Shown: positions 1 through 8,999 of the stretch, piece after piece | Layout of the letters: every line of letters begins with the position of its first letter | Numbering within the stretch: the stretch's first letter is position 1 | DNA from: Gammaproteobacteria bacterium | Lineage (GTDB): Bacteria; Pseudomonadota; Gammaproteobacteria; Burkholderiales; Gallionellaceae | Length of the DNA stretch: 64,000 bases | NCBI GenBank assembly: GCA_018813765.1 | Contig: JAHJBC010000006.1 | Span: forward strand, 248,001 to 312,000 | Direction: 5' to 3' | The notes under the pieces: model-generated | What the model was told of the DNA's origin: nothing | Seen by the model: only the letters and a program-made list of their open reading frames with translations | Database searches by the model: none | Made by a program: the position numbers and the translations under genes

Positions 1-664
1 TGAAGCCGCCGAGCACCAGCACCAGCGTCAATATGCCCATGCTCTTCTGCGCGTCGTTGGCGCCGTGCGAGAACGCCAGCCCGGCCGAGGTGACGTACTG
101 CAGATGTCGCAGGTCGCGGTTGATCGAGGGCCGGGAGCCGCGCAGCAGCGCCAGCATGACGCGGTGCAGCACATAGCCGACCCAGAAGCCGATGATGGGC
201 GAGAGGATGAGCGCGGCGATCACCTTGGCCACGCCGTTGAGTTCGCCGTGCAGCAGGTCGCCGAAGCCCCAGGCCACATGGTCGTTGCCGGCGGCGACCA
301 TCACCACGCCGGCCAGCCCGCCGACCAGTGCATGCGACGACGACGACGGGATGCCGAACCACCAGGTGAGCAGGTTCCAGGCGATGGCGCCGGAAAGGCC
401 GCACAGCACGATGATGAGCGCGAGCGTGCGGTCGAGGTCGTCCAGCGTGATGAACTTGCCGATGGTGTTTGCCACGGCGGTGCCGCCCAGCAGCGGGCCG
501 AGGAACTCAAAGAAGGCCACCAGCAACACCGCCTGCACCGGCGTCATCGCGCGCGAGGCGATGACGGTGGCGATGATGTTGGCCGCGTCATGGAAACCGT
601 TGGTGTACTCGAAGATCAGCACGATGGCGATGGTCGCGATCGCGAGGATGAGCAGGGTGTCCAT
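1..664 (-). CDS. PiT-family inorganic phosphate transporter (3' end outside window)
   Basis: This gene runs off the left edge, so it is absent from the ORF track. Reading the minus strand from the ATG at 664 gives 221 codons without a stop. The N-terminus is hydrophobic (MDTLLILAIATIAIVLIFEY), followed by the PiT signature NGFHDAANIIAT and further membrane segments. At the window edge SHGANDAQKSMG appears, the second GAND..K signature of the duplicated PiT family (known to import phosphate with H+ or as a metal-phosphate complex). Protein location is the inner membrane. The C-terminal part is not visible, so intactness cannot be judged. A DUF47/PhoU-like partner is often adjacent to such genes but none is upstream here. 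Confidence 0.9.
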   Translation of the reverse strand, partial: MDTLLILAIATIAIVLIFEYTNGFHDAANIIATVIASRAMTPVQAVLLVAFFEFLGPLLGGTAVANTIGKFITLDDLDRTLALIIVLCGLSGAIAWNLLTWWFGIPSSSSHALVGGLAGVVMVAAGNDHVAWGFGDLLHGELNGVAKVIAALILSPIIGFWVGYVLHRVMLALLRGSRPSINRDLRHLQYVTSAGLAFSHGANDAQKSMGILTLVLVLGGF

Positions 665-731
665 GGATTGTGTCAGCCTATGCGCATTGATTCAGCCACG
701 GATGAGGGCAACTTATTGTCGCCGTACTGCG

Positions 732-829
732 CCTTCCCCCTTGCAGGGGGAAGGTTGGGATGGGGGTAGAAGCGGCTGAGCGCACAGTCTCTACCCCCTC
801 CCTGGCCCTCCCCCTGCAAGGGGGAGGGA
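732..829. repeat. GC-rich palindromic intergenic repeat pair
   Basis: Two hairpins lie between the phosphate transporter and suhB: one around CCTTCCCCCTTGCAGGGGGAAGG-type arms and one around CCCTCCCCCTGCAAGGGGGAGGG-type arms. Their outer parts (GGGATGGGGGTAGA / TCTACCCCCTCCC) are also roughly inverted. The same family recurs inside the BaiN-like gene near 11700. It may also act as a bidirectional terminator, but there is no clear T tract. Confidence 0.7.
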
Positions 830-855
830 ATCGCCGTCCAATTGTGGCTGGTTCA

Positions 856-1653
856 TCAGCTTTTCAGTCCCGGCGTCAGGTGCGGTGCGATGACCTGCAG
901 CATCTGTTCATGGATGAACGGGTTGCCCGCGCACAGGTTGCCGCTGGCGAGGTAGTTCTGGTTGCCTGCGAGGTCGGTGACGATGCCGCCCGCCTCGGAG
1001 ACCAGCAATGCGCCGGCGGCGATGTCCCAGGGCTTGAGCGCGGTCTCGAAGAAGCAGTCGAAGCGTCCGGCGGCGGTCCAGGCCAGGTCCAGCGAGGCGG
1101 CGCCGGGGCGGCGCAGGCCGGCGGTCTTCTCCATCACGTCGGTGAAGATCGCCATGTAGGCGTCCTTGTGTTCGAAGCGGGTGTAGGGAAAACCGGTGCC
1201 GATGAGGCTGTCGGCCAGTTCCTTGCGCTTGCTCACGCGCAGGCGCTTGTCGTTGAGGAATGCGCCGCGGCCGCGCGTGGCGGTGAACAGGTCGTTGCGG
1301 GTCGGGTCGTAGATCACGGCCTGGGTCAGCACGCCGTTGTGCTGCAGGCCGATGGAGACGGCGTACTGCGGCACACCGTGCAGGAAGTTGGTGGTGCCGT
1401 CGAGCGGGTCGATGATCCAGACATACTCCGACTCGCCTTGGGCGCCGCCCTCTTCTGCTAGAATCGCATGGCTGGGATAGGCTGCCAGCAAGGCTTCGAC
1501 GATGATGCGCTCGGCGGCGCGGTCCACTTCGCTGACGTAATCCGCATGGGATTTTTTGGTCACGGTGAGGTGATCGAGGTTGTCGGCGGCACGGTAGATC
1601 ATCTTGCCGGCGCGAATGGCGGCCTTCACCGCGATGTTGAGCATGGGGTGCAT
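856..1653 (-). CDS. suhB: Inositol monophosphatase family protein SuhB
   Basis: 265 aa, the usual length for SuhB/IMPase. The Mg2+-dependent phosphatase motifs are complete: EEGG at 67-70, WIIDPLDGTTNF at 79-90 and PWDIAAG at 208-214, which together ligate the metals and phosphate. Known family roles are hydrolysis of inositol-1-phosphate in vitro and, for SuhB in Proteobacteria, a part in ribosomal RNA antitermination. It is divergently transcribed from trmJ, an arrangement common in betaproteobacteria. The start at 1653 gives the canonical N-terminus MHPMLNIAVKAA. Confidence 0.95.
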   Translation of the reverse strand: MHPMLNIAVKAAIRAGKMIYRAADNLDHLTVTKKSHADYVSEVDRAAERIIVEALLAAYPSHAILAEEGGAQGESEYVWIIDPLDGTTNFLHGVPQYAVSIGLQHNGVLTQAVIYDPTRNDLFTATRGRGAFLNDKRLRVSKRKELADSLIGTGFPYTRFEHKDAYMAIFTDVMEKTAGLRRPGAASLDLAWTAAGRFDCFFETALKPWDIAAGALLVSEAGGIVTDLAGNQNYLASGNLCAGNPFIHEQMLQVIAPHLTPGLKS

Positions 1654-1707
1654 ATCAGTACGACCTTTTTAATGAGCTGGGGAAATCCGGCGCGCATTTT
1701 ACCATTA

Positions 1708-1802
1708 CAGTCGTTAGTCGCTAGACGTTAGTCGTTAGTTAAACCAAAACCCGCGTAGCGGACAACGCCAACTAGCGACTAACGACTAATGACTAACGAC
1801 TA
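1708..1802. repeat. TAGTCGTTAG-rich inverted repeat element, copy A
   Basis: The suhB-trmJ spacer is filled by reiterated GTTAGTCG/CGACTAAC words arranged as an imperfect hairpin around a core containing CGCGTAGCGGACAACGCCAA. The reverse complement of that core is found in copy B at 5107-5193, so the two copies are inverted relative to each other. No protein is encoded. Confidence 0.75.
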
Positions 1803-1817
1803 AAAGACTGCTCCGCT

Positions 1818-2570
1818 ATGTTCGACAATATTCGTGTCGTTTTGAGCCACACCACCCATCCGGGCAACATCGGCGCGGCGGCGCGCGCGATGAAGACCAT
1901 GGGGTTGCGCCATCTGTACCTCATCAGTCCGCGTCATTTTCCCGACCCGCAGGCGACAGCGATGGCCGCCGGGGCGGACGATATCCTCGGCAGCGCCGTG
2001 GTGTGCGCCTCCATCGACGAAGCGCTGCAGGGTGTGGCCTTCACCGTGGCGATGACGGCACGTCTGCGCGACATCTCCATCCAGGTGCGGACGCCGCGCG
2101 AGGCGATGCCGCAGGTGGTGCAGGAAGCCGCATCGCATCCGGTCGCGCTGCTGTTCGGCACCGAGATGTCGGGGCTGACCAACGAGGAGATGGGGCGTGC
2201 CCAGCTTGGCGTGAACATCCCTGCGAACCCCGAGTTCTCCTCGCTCAACATCGCTGCAGCGGTGCAGGTGACGGCTTACGAACTGGTCGTGGCGGCGCAA
2301 AGCTACCAGCCGCAGGTGCGGGACATCGTTCCGGTCCCGCATGAACGCATGGAAGGCCTGTATGCACATCTGGAAAAGACGCTGTTCGAGATCGGTTTCT
2401 TCACCACCCAGAACCCGGCGCGGCTGATGCAGCGCCTGCGCCGCCTGTTCGCGCGGGCGCGGCCAGAGGAGGAGGAGATCAACATCTTGCGGGGTATCCT
2501 GACCGTCGCAACGGAGTACAATGCGCGGCTCAAAAAACGTTACTCGGAAGAGCATCCGGATGTTCGATAA
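1818..2570 (+). CDS. trmJ: tRNA (cytidine/uridine-2'-O-)-methyltransferase TrmJ
   Basis: 250 aa SPOUT-class RNA methyltransferase. Visible motifs are [16 protein letters not shown] near the N-terminus (motif 1), [14 protein letters not shown] (SAM-binding knot region) and [17 protein letters not shown] (motif 3, knot), followed by a helical C-terminal extension typical of TrmJ rather than TrmL. The known reaction is 2'-O-methylation of nucleotide 32 in tRNA anticodon loops. Placement upstream of cysE and iscR is a conserved gammaproteobacterial/betaproteobacterial arrangement (trmJ-iscR). The end overlaps the cysE start by 11 bases, suggesting translational coupling. Confidence 0.93.
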   Translation: MFDNIRVVLSHTTHPGNIGAAARAMKTMGLRHLYLISPRHFPDPQATAMAAGADDILGSAVVCASIDEALQGVAFTVAMTARLRDISIQVRTPREAMPQVVQEAASHPVALLFGTEMSGLTNEEMGRAQLGVNIPANPEFSSLNIAAAVQVTAYELVVAAQSYQPQVRDIVPVPHERMEGLYAHLEKTLFEIGFFTTQNPARLMQRLRRLFARARPEEEEINILRGILTVATEYNARLKKRYSEEHPDVR

Positions 2571-3291
2571 CATCAGAGAAGACATTGGCAGCGTATTCGA
2601 CCGCGACCCGGCGGCCCGCACCACGTTCGAGGTGCTGACCTGCTATCCCGGCCTGCACGCGCGCATCTTCCATCGATTTTCCAACTGGTTGTGGCACGTC
2701 GAGCTGAAATGGCTGGCGCGCTTCGTCTCGCACATCGCGCGCTGGTTCACCGGCATCGAGATCCATCCGGGGGCAACCATCGGCCGGCGTTTCTTCATTG
2801 ACCACGGCATGGGTGTGGTGATCGGCGAGACCGCCGAGATTGGCGACGACGTGACGCTGTATCACGGCGTGACGCTGGGCGGTACCTCGTGGAAGGAAGG
2901 CAAGCGCCATCCGACGCTGGGCAACGGCGTGGTGGTCGGCGCGGGTGCCAAGGTGCTGGGCCCCATCCATATTGGCGACGGGGCCAAGATCGGTTCCAAC
3001 GCGGTGGTGGTGAAGGATGTCCCGGCAGGCGCCACGGCGGCAGGTATTCCCGCCCGCATCCTGGACGAGGAAAAGAAGAAGGCGGCCGGTTTCAATGCCT
3101 ACGGCATCGGCAACGACCAGAACGATCCGGTCAACAAGGCCTTGCACGGCCTGATCGGCCACAGCGTGACGGTGGATCAGCGCATCGACTTCATTCTGGA
3201 GCAACTGGAGAAGATGGGCGTACGTGTGGAAGAGGAGCGCGCGACAGCGGACAAGTTCGATCCGAATCATTTGAACAAGATTGTTGATTAA
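2560..3291 (+). CDS. cysE: Serine O-acetyltransferase CysE (EpsC-type)
   Basis: The ORF track starts at 2521, but ATG 2560 is preferred because it begins [13 protein letters not shown], the usual SAT N-terminus; this gives 243 aa. The N-terminal helical domain is followed by a left-handed beta-helix of hexapeptide repeats ([26 protein letters not shown]). A longer C-terminal tail follows. It transfers acetyl from acetyl-CoA to L-serine, giving O-acetylserine for cysteine synthesis. Its place directly before iscR fits supply of cysteine sulfur to IscS. The iscR promoter overlaps its stop codon. Distinct from the three polysaccharide-type LbH acetyltransferases later in the window. Confidence 0.92.
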   Translation: MFDNIREDIGSVFDRDPAARTTFEVLTCYPGLHARIFHRFSNWLWHVELKWLARFVSHIARWFTGIEIHPGATIGRRFFIDHGMGVVIGETAEIGDDVTLYHGVTLGGTSWKEGKRHPTLGNGVVVGAGAKVLGPIHIGDGAKIGSNAVVVKDVPAGATAAGIPARILDEEKKKAAGFNAYGIGNDQNDPVNKALHGLIGHSVTVDQRIDFILEQLEKMGVRVEEERATADKFDPNHLNKIVD

Positions 3292-3312
3292 AAGATTCAG
3301 GTATTCTATTAT
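3284..3312 (+). promoter_or_regulatory. Putative sigma-70 promoter of the isc operon
   Basis: TTGATT (3284-3289) and TATTAT (3307-3312) are separated by 17 bases, a near-consensus sigma-70 promoter that begins in the last codons of cysE and lies about 80 bases before iscR. In other bacteria apo/holo-IscR binds here for autorepression; no clear IscR box was identified by eye. A small hairpin (ACCCGC/GCGGGT, 3347-3361) lies in the leader. Confidence 0.55.
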
Positions 3313-3393
3313 TCTCCCCAGTAACGACAGGTGTAAGTGTATGGCGACCCGCCATGCGGGTTGAATAATTGAATATATACGGAGGAAATTACA

Positions 3394-3870
3394 ATGAGAC
3401 TCACTACCAAGGGCAGGTTTGCAGTAACGGCGATGGTTGATCTGGCGATACGCGGCGGCAAAGGCCCCGTGACGCTGGCAGGCATCAGCGAGCGTCAGAA
3501 AATATCGTTGTCCTATCTGGAGCAACTGTTCGGCAAGCTGCGCCGCAACAATGTTGTCGCCAGCGTGCGCGGTCCGGGCGGCGGTTATTGCCTGGCGCGT
3601 CCGGCCAGCAAGATATCCATCGTCGACATCATCGTCGCCGTGGACGAGCCGCTGGATGTCACCAACTGCGAAGCCAGGGGCGATTGTCAGGAAGGCAAGC
3701 CCTGCATGACGCATGATCTGTGGTTCGGCCTGAACGAGGCGATTCACGAGTATCTGGGCAAGGTCAATCTGCAGCAACTGGTGGACGGACAGTTCAAGGC
3801 GGAAACGGGCGGCTCCAACTCCGTGGTCATGAAGGATGTAAGCAAGTCTTCCCAGCCGGCCACGGCCTGA
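3394..3870 (+). CDS. iscR: Fe-S cluster assembly transcriptional regulator IscR
   Basis: 158 aa Rrf2-family winged-helix regulator. The N-terminal DNA-binding domain begins [18 protein letters not shown]. The [2Fe-2S] ligand set is present at the canonical positions C92, C98, C104 and H107 ([17 protein letters not shown]). A strong Shine-Dalgarno (GGAGG) precedes ATG 3394. First gene of the isc operon, expected to repress it when its cluster is loaded and to derepress under iron or oxidative stress. The C-terminal tail after residue 130 is variable in the family. Confidence 0.97.
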   Translation: MRLTTKGRFAVTAMVDLAIRGGKGPVTLAGISERQKISLSYLEQLFGKLRRNNVVASVRGPGGGYCLARPASKISIVDIIVAVDEPLDVTNCEARGDCQEGKPCMTHDLWFGLNEAIHEYLGKVNLQQLVDGQFKAETGGSNSVVMKDVSKSSQPATA

Positions 3871-3887
3871 TACGCGAGGTTTTTTTC

Positions 3888-5102
3888 ATGTCTTTGCATC
3901 TCCCCATCTATCTCGACTATTCGGCAACCACGCCGGTCGATCCGCGCGTGGCCGAAGTGATGATCCCCTACCTGACCGAGAAGTTTGGCAATCCGGCCTC
4001 GCGCTCGCATTCCTTTGGCTGGGTGGCGGATGAGGCGGTGGAAAATGCGCGTGCGCAGGTGGCTGCGCTGGTAAACGCCGATCCGAAAGAGATCGTGTGG
4101 ACCTCCGGCGCGACCGAGTCCAACAACCTTGCGCTCAAAGGCGCGGCGCATTTCTACGCCGACAAGGGCAAGCACATCATCACTGTGCAAACCGAGCACA
4201 AGGCGGTGCTGGATACCGTGCGCGAACTGGAGCGGCAGGGATTTGCGGCGACCTTCCTTGATCCGGAACCGGACGGCCTGATCGATCTGGAGAAACTCAA
4301 AGCGGCGTTGCGTCCCGATACCACCATCGTTTCGGTGATGCTGGTGAACAACGAGATCGGCGTGATCCAGGACATCGCCGCCATCGGCGAGATCTGCCGT
4401 GCCAAGGGCATCCTGTTCCATGTTGATGCGGCGCAGGCGACCGGCAAGGTCGCCATCGACCTGCAGAAGCTCAAGGTCGACCTGATGAGTTTCTCCGCGC
4501 ACAAGACCTACGGCCCCAAAGGCATTGGCGCGCTGTACGTGCGGCGCAAACCGCGCGTACGCCTGGAAGCGCAGATGCACGGCGGTGGCCACGAGCGCGG
4601 CTTCCGTTCCGGCACGCTGGCCACGCACCAGATCGTCGGCATGGGCGAAGCCTTTCGTATCGCCAAAGAAGAGATGGCGAGCGAGAACGAGCGCATCCGC
4701 ATGCTGCGCGATCGCCTGTGGCAAGGTCTCTCCAACATGGAAGAGGTTTACCTCAACGGCGACATGGACAGCCGAGTGCCGCACAATCTCAACGTGAGCT
4801 TCAACTTCGTCGAGGGCGAATCGCTGATCATGGCGGTGAAGGACATCGCCGTCTCCAGCGGCTCGGCCTGCACCTCGGCCAGCCTGGAACCTTCCTATGT
4901 GCTGCGCGCGCTCGGGCGCAACGACGAACTGGCGCACAGCTCGATCCGTTTCACCATCGGGCGTTTCACCACAGTGGAAGAGGTGGATTACACCGTGAAA
5001 CTGTTGCACGACAAGATTGCCAAACTGCGTGAACTCTCCCCGTTGTGGGAGATGTACAAGGATGGGGTGGATCTGAACTCCATCGAGTGGGCTGCACATT
5101 AG
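3888..5102 (+). CDS. iscS: Cysteine desulfurase IscS
   Basis: The ORF track extends to 3720, but ATG 3888 gives [18 protein letters not shown] and 404 aa, exactly the usual IscS length; the start lies 17 bases after iscR. PLP-dependent class V aminotransferase fold. The PLP lysine lies in [12 protein letters not shown] and the active-site cysteine loop is [15 protein letters not shown], typical of IscS (long mobile loop) rather than SufS. It removes sulfur from L-cysteine as a persulfide and passes it to IscU and tRNA-thiolation partners. The C-terminal SPLWEM tail that contacts IscU is present. Confidence 0.97.
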   Translation: MSLHLPIYLDYSATTPVDPRVAEVMIPYLTEKFGNPASRSHSFGWVADEAVENARAQVAALVNADPKEIVWTSGATESNNLALKGAAHFYADKGKHIITVQTEHKAVLDTVRELERQGFAATFLDPEPDGLIDLEKLKAALRPDTTIVSVMLVNNEIGVIQDIAAIGEICRAKGILFHVDAAQATGKVAIDLQKLKVDLMSFSAHKTYGPKGIGALYVRRKPRVRLEAQMHGGGHERGFRSGTLATHQIVGMGEAFRIAKEEMASENERIRMLRDRLWQGLSNMEEVYLNGDMDSRVPHNLNVSFNFVEGESLIMAVKDIAVSSGSACTSASLEPSYVLRALGRNDELAHSSIRFTIGRFTTVEEVDYTVKLLHDKIAKLRELSPLWEMYKDGVDLNSIEWAAH

Positions 5103-5106
5103 AAAG

Positions 5107-5193
5107 GCAGTCGTTAGACGTTAGTTGATAGTCGTTAGTTGGCGTTGTCCGCTACGCGGGTTATTAACTAGCGACTAATGTCTAACGACTAGC
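5107..5193. repeat. TAGTCGTTAG-rich inverted repeat element, copy B
   Basis: The iscS-iscU spacer contains the same family as copy A (1708-1802), in opposite orientation: GTTGGCGTTGTCCGCTACGC here is the reverse complement of the core of copy A. The flanks TCGTTAGACGTTAG and CTAACGACTAG are inverted, so a transcript would fold into a long hairpin between iscS and iscU. Confidence 0.75.
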
Positions 5194-5217
5194 AGCGACT
5201 GAAAGGAGCGAACTATT

Positions 5218-5634
5218 ATGGCTTACAGCGAAAAAGTACTGGATCACTACGAGAATCCGCGCAATGTCGGTTCCCTTGATAAAGACGACGCACTCGTCGG
5301 CACCGGCATGGTCGGCGCACCGGCCTGTGGCGACGTGATGAAGTTGCAGATCAAGGTTGGCAAGGACGGCATCATCGAGGATGCGAAGTTCAAGACCTAC
5401 GGTTGCGGTTCCGCCATTGCGTCGAGTTCGCTGGTGACCGAATGGGTGAAGGGCAAGACGGTGGATCAGGCGCTGGCGATCAAGAACACGCAGATCGCGG
5501 AGGAACTGGCGCTGCCGCCGGTGAAGATTCATTGCTCCATTCTGGCGGAAGACGCCATCAAGGCGGCAGTGGCGGATTACAAGGCCAAGAGCGGCGGGAT
5601 GGTCGAGGCTGCGGCCTGCAGTGGCAACAAGTAG
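5218..5634 (+). CDS. iscU: Fe-S cluster scaffold protein IscU
   Basis: 138 aa. The three conserved cluster-ligand cysteines are at C37, C63 and C106, and LPPVK at 99-103 is the HscA recognition motif, so the protein should interact with the HscA/HscB chaperones encoded downstream. Asp39 next to C37 (ACGD) is retained. It assembles [2Fe-2S] clusters from IscS-derived sulfur and transfers them to apo-proteins. The C-terminus carries a short extra Ala/Cys-containing tail (AAACSGNK), slightly longer than the E. coli protein. A GAAAGGAG ribosome binding site precedes the ATG. Confidence 0.97.
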   Translation: MAYSEKVLDHYENPRNVGSLDKDDALVGTGMVGAPACGDVMKLQIKVGKDGIIEDAKFKTYGCGSAIASSSLVTEWVKGKTVDQALAIKNTQIAEELALPPVKIHCSILAEDAIKAAVADYKAKSGGMVEAAACSGNK

Positions 5635-5643
5635 GAGAGAGAG

Positions 5644-5967
5644 ATGGCGATCACGTTGACGGAAAACGCGGCTAAGCATGTGCAGAATTTCCTGACCAAA
5701 CGCGGCAAAGGCGTGGGTCTGCGTCTCGGTGTGCGCACCAGCGGCTGCTCCGGCATGGCCTACAAACTGGAGTTCGCCGATGCGGTGGATTCCGAGGACT
5801 TGCAGTTCGAAAGCCACGGCGTCACCGTGCTGGTCGATCAGCACAGCCTGCCGTACATCGACGGCATGGAGTTGGACTACACCCGCGAGGGCTTGAACGA
5901 AGGTTTCAAGTTCAACAATCCGAATGTGAAGGATTCCTGCGGTTGCGGCGAGAGCTTCAAGGTTTGA
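5644..5967 (+). CDS. iscA: Iron-sulfur cluster assembly protein IscA
   Basis: 107 aa A-type carrier. The invariant cysteines are C35 ([10 protein letters not shown]), C99 and C101 (DSCGCGESF). Known role: accepts clusters from IscU and delivers them, especially for [4Fe-4S] maturation. It lies 9 bases after iscU with a GGAGAGAG ribosome binding site and is clearly co-transcribed. Confidence 0.96.
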   Translation: MAITLTENAAKHVQNFLTKRGKGVGLRLGVRTSGCSGMAYKLEFADAVDSEDLQFESHGVTVLVDQHSLPYIDGMELDYTREGLNEGFKFNNPNVKDSCGCGESFKV

Positions 5968-5978
5968 AAATCCTGTTG

Positions 5979-6040
5979 GCCACGGATGAAGACGGATACA
6001 TGCGGATAAATCATCCGTGGACATCCGTGTTCGTCCGTGG
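5979..6040. repeat. CCACGGATG palindromic repeat
   Basis: The iscA-hscB spacer has an imperfect inverted repeat, GCCACGGATGAAGACGGAT against ATCCGTGTTCGTCCGTGGC (two mismatches by eye), with an additional CATCCGTGG copy inside. A widely dispersed bacterial intergenic repeat type; no coding capacity. Confidence 0.7.
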
Positions 6041-6069
6041 CTGAATAATTTCAAGGGATGAAGAATCAC

Positions 6070-6606
6070 ATGATGCCCGCAAATTTTCAGCAGGATTTCT
6101 TTTCCCTCTTCAATCTTCCCCGTCGTTTCCAGATCGATGGCATCGCGCTCGAACAGGCTTACCGCGACCTGCAAGCGCAGGTGCACCCCGACAAGTTCGC
6201 CCATCTTCCCGAAGCGGATCGCCGTCTTTCCATGCAATGGACGACGCGGGTGAACGAGGCTTTCCAGACGCTGCGCAGCCCGCTCAATCGCGCGCGCTAT
6301 CTGCTGACCCTGCACGGCGTCGATACGCAGGAAGAGAGCAACACTTCGATGCCGGTCGAGTTCCTGATGCAGCAGATGGAATGGCGCGAGGCGCTGGAAG
6401 AGGCGCTGCAGGCGAAGGATATGGGCGCGCTGGAAACGCTGGAGCAGCGCATGCAGCACGAGACGCGAAATTTGCAGCAGCAACTCGCCGCCGACCTCGA
6501 CGACACGCTCGATTTCGCGGCTGCTTCCGGTATAGTTCGCAAGCTCAAATTCCTTGAAAAACTGGCGGAAGAAATTCACGCCGCTTATGATGAGATAGAC
6601 AACTAA
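6070..6606 (+). CDS. hscB: Co-chaperone HscB (Hsc20, J-protein)
   Basis: 178 aa from ATG 6070. The ORF track begins at 6058, but the AAGGGA motif abuts that ATG, while 6070 lies 12 bases after it, so 6070 (or 6073) is more likely. The N-terminal J domain includes the HPD motif (VHPDKF) that stimulates HscA ATPase; the C-terminal three-helix domain that binds IscU follows. It targets IscU to HscA for cluster transfer. Position between iscA and hscA is the standard isc order. Confidence 0.94.
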   Translation: MMPANFQQDFFSLFNLPRRFQIDGIALEQAYRDLQAQVHPDKFAHLPEADRRLSMQWTTRVNEAFQTLRSPLNRARYLLTLHGVDTQEESNTSMPVEFLMQQMEWREALEEALQAKDMGALETLEQRMQHETRNLQQQLAADLDDTLDFAAASGIVRKLKFLEKLAEEIHAAYDEIDN

Positions 6607-6611
6607 AGCCC

Positions 6612-6667
6612 GTAGCCAGTAGCTTGTAGCCGGTAGCCACCCCGGACTGCTACAAGCAACTGGCTAC
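6612..6667. repeat. GTAGCCAGTAGC palindromic repeat
   Basis: The hscB-hscA spacer forms a hairpin with 19-base arms (6612-6630 and 6649-6667) differing by a single mismatch, enclosing an 18-base loop. A further inverted AGCTTGTAGC word lies next to it. Different in sequence from the repeats in the other isc spacers. Confidence 0.75.
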
Positions 6668-6683
6668 AAGCTACAAGCTCAAT

Positions 6684-8549
6684 ATGGCATTACTCCAGAT
6701 CTCCGAACCCGGCCTCAGCGCCGCACCGCACCAGCACCGCCTGGCAGTCGGCATCGACCTCGGCACCACCAATTCCCTCGTGGCGACGGTACGCAATGGT
6801 GTCAGCACCGTGCTGAACGACATCCATGGCGCTGCGTTGCTGCCTTCGGTGGTGCACTACGCGGCCGATGGCAGCGTGCAGGTAGGCGAGGAGGCGCAGG
6901 CCGTGCAGAGCCAGGATCCGCATAACACCATCGTTTCGGTGAAGCGCTTTATGGGGCGCGGACTCAAGGATGTGGGCGAGATCAGCAACCTGCCATATCG
7001 TCTGGTCGATGCGCCGGGCATGCTGCAACTGCGCACTGTTGCCGGCGTGAAGAGCCCGGTCGAAGTCTCGGCCGAGATACTCAAGGTGTTGCGCGAGCGC
7101 GCCGAACTTTCCCTGGGAGGCGAACTGGTCGGAGCGGTCATCACGGTGCCGGCCTATTTCGACGACGCCCAGCGCCAGGCGACCAAGGACGCGGCAAGGC
7201 TGGCGGGACTGAACGTGTTGCGCCTGCTCAACGAGCCCACGGCCGCCGCCATCGCTTACGGCCTGGATAACGCGTCCGAAGGTGTGTATGCGGTATACGA
7301 CCTCGGCGGCGGCACTTTCGACGTTTCCATCCTCAAACTTTCCAGGGGTGTATTCGAGGTTCTTTCCACCAACGGCGACTCGGCGCTGGGTGGCGACGAT
7401 TTCGACCATCGTGTCTATTGCTGGTTGCTGGAGAAGAACAAACTTTCCGCGCTGTCAGCGCAGGACACGCGCACTTTGCTGACCCACGCGCGCGCGGGCA
7501 AGGAGCAACTGAGCGAACACAGCGAGACCAAGATCACGGCCGTGTTGTCCGGCGGCGAACTGATCGACAACGTGCTGACCCGCGCCGAATTTCACGAGAT
7601 GTCCCAGAATCTGGTGCATCGCACCTTGCAGGCGTTGCGCCGCGCACTGCGCGATGCCCGGCTGACGGCGCAGGACATCAAGGGCGTGGTGATGGTGGGC
7701 GGCGCGACGCGCATGCCGCATATCCAGCAGGCGATCGGCGACTTCTTCGGACAGACTCCGCTGACCAACCTCGATCCGGACAAGGTGGTGGCGCTGGGCG
7801 CGGCCATCCAGGCCAACGTGCTGGCGGGCAACCGCAGCAGCGACGACTGGCTGCTGCTCGATGTCATTCCGCTGTCGCTTGGTATCGAGACCATGGGCGG
7901 CCTGGTGGAGAAGATCATCCCGCGCAACAGCACCATCCCCAGCGCGCGTGCACAGGAATTCACCACCTACAAGGACGGCCAGACCGCGATGAGCATCCAT
8001 GTGCTGCAGGGCGAACGCGAACTGGTGAGCGATTGCCGCTCGCTGGCCAAGTTCGAACTGCGCGGCATCCCGCCCATGGTGGCGGGTTCGGCGCGCATTC
8101 GCGTCACTTTCCAGGTGGATGCGGACGGTCTGCTCAGCGTGACCGCGCGCGAAATGAGCAAAGGTGTCGAATCCCACATCACGGTCAAACCTTCTTACGG
8201 ATTGAGCGACGAGGAGATCACGCGCATGTTGCAGGAATCGACGCAACACGCGCGCGACGATATGGTGGCGCGTGCATTGCGCGAGCAGCAGACCGAAGCG
8301 GCGCAGTTGCTGGAGGCGGTGGACAATGCCTTGCAGCAGGACGGCGATGACCTGCTTGATGCGGCGGCGCAGGCGCGCATCCGCACCAGCATGGACGCGC
8401 TGCGCACGGTGATCGCCGGCAGCGACCATCAGGCGATCAAGCGCGCCGTCGAGGCGCTGAACCAGTCGACTACCGAGTTCGCCCAGAAGCGCATGGACAA
8501 GAGCGTGAGAAGCGCATTGGCCGGCCATAAACTGTCGGAGCTGGAATGA
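6684..8549 (+). CDS. hscA: Fe-S protein assembly chaperone HscA (Hsp70 family)
   Basis: 621 aa, normal HscA length and shorter than DnaK. The nucleotide-binding domain shows [16 protein letters not shown] near residue 27, the adenosine motif region [14 protein letters not shown], and [10 protein letters not shown]. The substrate-binding domain and helical lid follow. Known function: ATP-driven binding of the LPPVK motif of IscU, helped by HscB, to release clusters. Its last four bases (ATGA) overlap the fdx start, indicating translational coupling. Confidence 0.97.
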   Translation: MALLQISEPGLSAAPHQHRLAVGIDLGTTNSLVATVRNGVSTVLNDIHGAALLPSVVHYAADGSVQVGEEAQAVQSQDPHNTIVSVKRFMGRGLKDVGEISNLPYRLVDAPGMLQLRTVAGVKSPVEVSAEILKVLRERAELSLGGELVGAVITVPAYFDDAQRQATKDAARLAGLNVLRLLNEPTAAAIAYGLDNASEGVYAVYDLGGGTFDVSILKLSRGVFEVLSTNGDSALGGDDFDHRVYCWLLEKNKLSALSAQDTRTLLTHARAGKEQLSEHSETKITAVLSGGELIDNVLTRAEFHEMSQNLVHRTLQALRRALRDARLTAQDIKGVVMVGGATRMPHIQQAIGDFFGQTPLTNLDPDKVVALGAAIQANVLAGNRSSDDWLLLDVIPLSLGIETMGGLVEKIIPRNSTIPSARAQEFTTYKDGQTAMSIHVLQGERELVSDCRSLAKFELRGIPPMVAGSARIRVTFQVDADGLLSVTAREMSKGVESHITVKPSYGLSDEEITRMLQESTQHARDDMVARALREQQTEAAQLLEAVDNALQQDGDDLLDAAAQARIRTSMDALRTVIAGSDHQAIKRAVEALNQSTTEFAQKRMDKSVRSALAGHKLSELE

Positions 8550-8890
8550 CACAGATCATCGTACTGCCGCACGAAGAGCTGTGTCCCAAGGGGGCGCTGT
8601 TCGAAGCCGCACCCGGCACCTCCGTCTGCGACGCTTTGCTGGAGAACGGCATCGAGATCGAGCATGCCTGCGAGAAATCCTGCGCCTGCACCACCTGCCA
8701 TGTCATCGTGCGCGAGGGCTTCGACAGCCTGGAAGAAGCGACCGAACTGGAGGAGGATATGCTCGACAAGGCCTGGGGACTGGAAGCCAATTCGCGCCTG
8801 AGCTGCCAGGCCATCGTCGGCGAGCAGGAACTGGTGATCGAGATTCCCAAGTACACCATTAACATGGCGAAGGAAGGGCACAGCAAATGA
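8546..8890 (+). CDS. fdx: ISC system [2Fe-2S] ferredoxin
   Basis: 114 aa adrenodoxin-type ferredoxin. Cluster ligands C42, C48, C51 and C87 follow the CX5CX2C...C pattern ([17 protein letters not shown]) and match positions known for E. coli Fdx. It donates electrons for cluster assembly on IscU and for persulfide reduction. Overlaps hscA by four bases. Confidence 0.96.
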   Translation: MTQIIVLPHEELCPKGALFEAAPGTSVCDALLENGIEIEHACEKSCACTTCHVIVREGFDSLEEATELEEDMLDKAWGLEANSRLSCQAIVGEQELVIEIPKYTINMAKEGHSK

Positions 8891-8895
8891 ATGTG

Positions 8896-8983
8896 CCGTC
8901 ATTCCCGCGCAGGCGGGAATCCAGCGGGTTTAAACAAAATGCATTATTGAATTACTGGATTCCCGCCTGCGCGGGAATGACGG
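8896..8983. repeat. dRS3-like element with 29-bp perfect inverted arms
   Basis: The fdx-iscX spacer is almost entirely an 88-base element: arms 8896-8924 and 8955-8983 are perfect reverse complements of 29 bases. Each arm itself contains ATTCCC-N8-GGGAAT, the published dRS3 consensus of Neisseria. The 30-base centre is AT-rich. A transcript would form a very stable hairpin before iscX. Confidence 0.85.
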
Positions 8984-8999
8984 ATTCGGAGGACAAAAA

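Noticed and set aside
65-769. Long plus-strand ORFs over the left edge (234 and 195 aa)
   Set aside because: They are shadows of the PiT transporter read on the minus strand; composition is Arg/Gly/His-rich and without family motifs.
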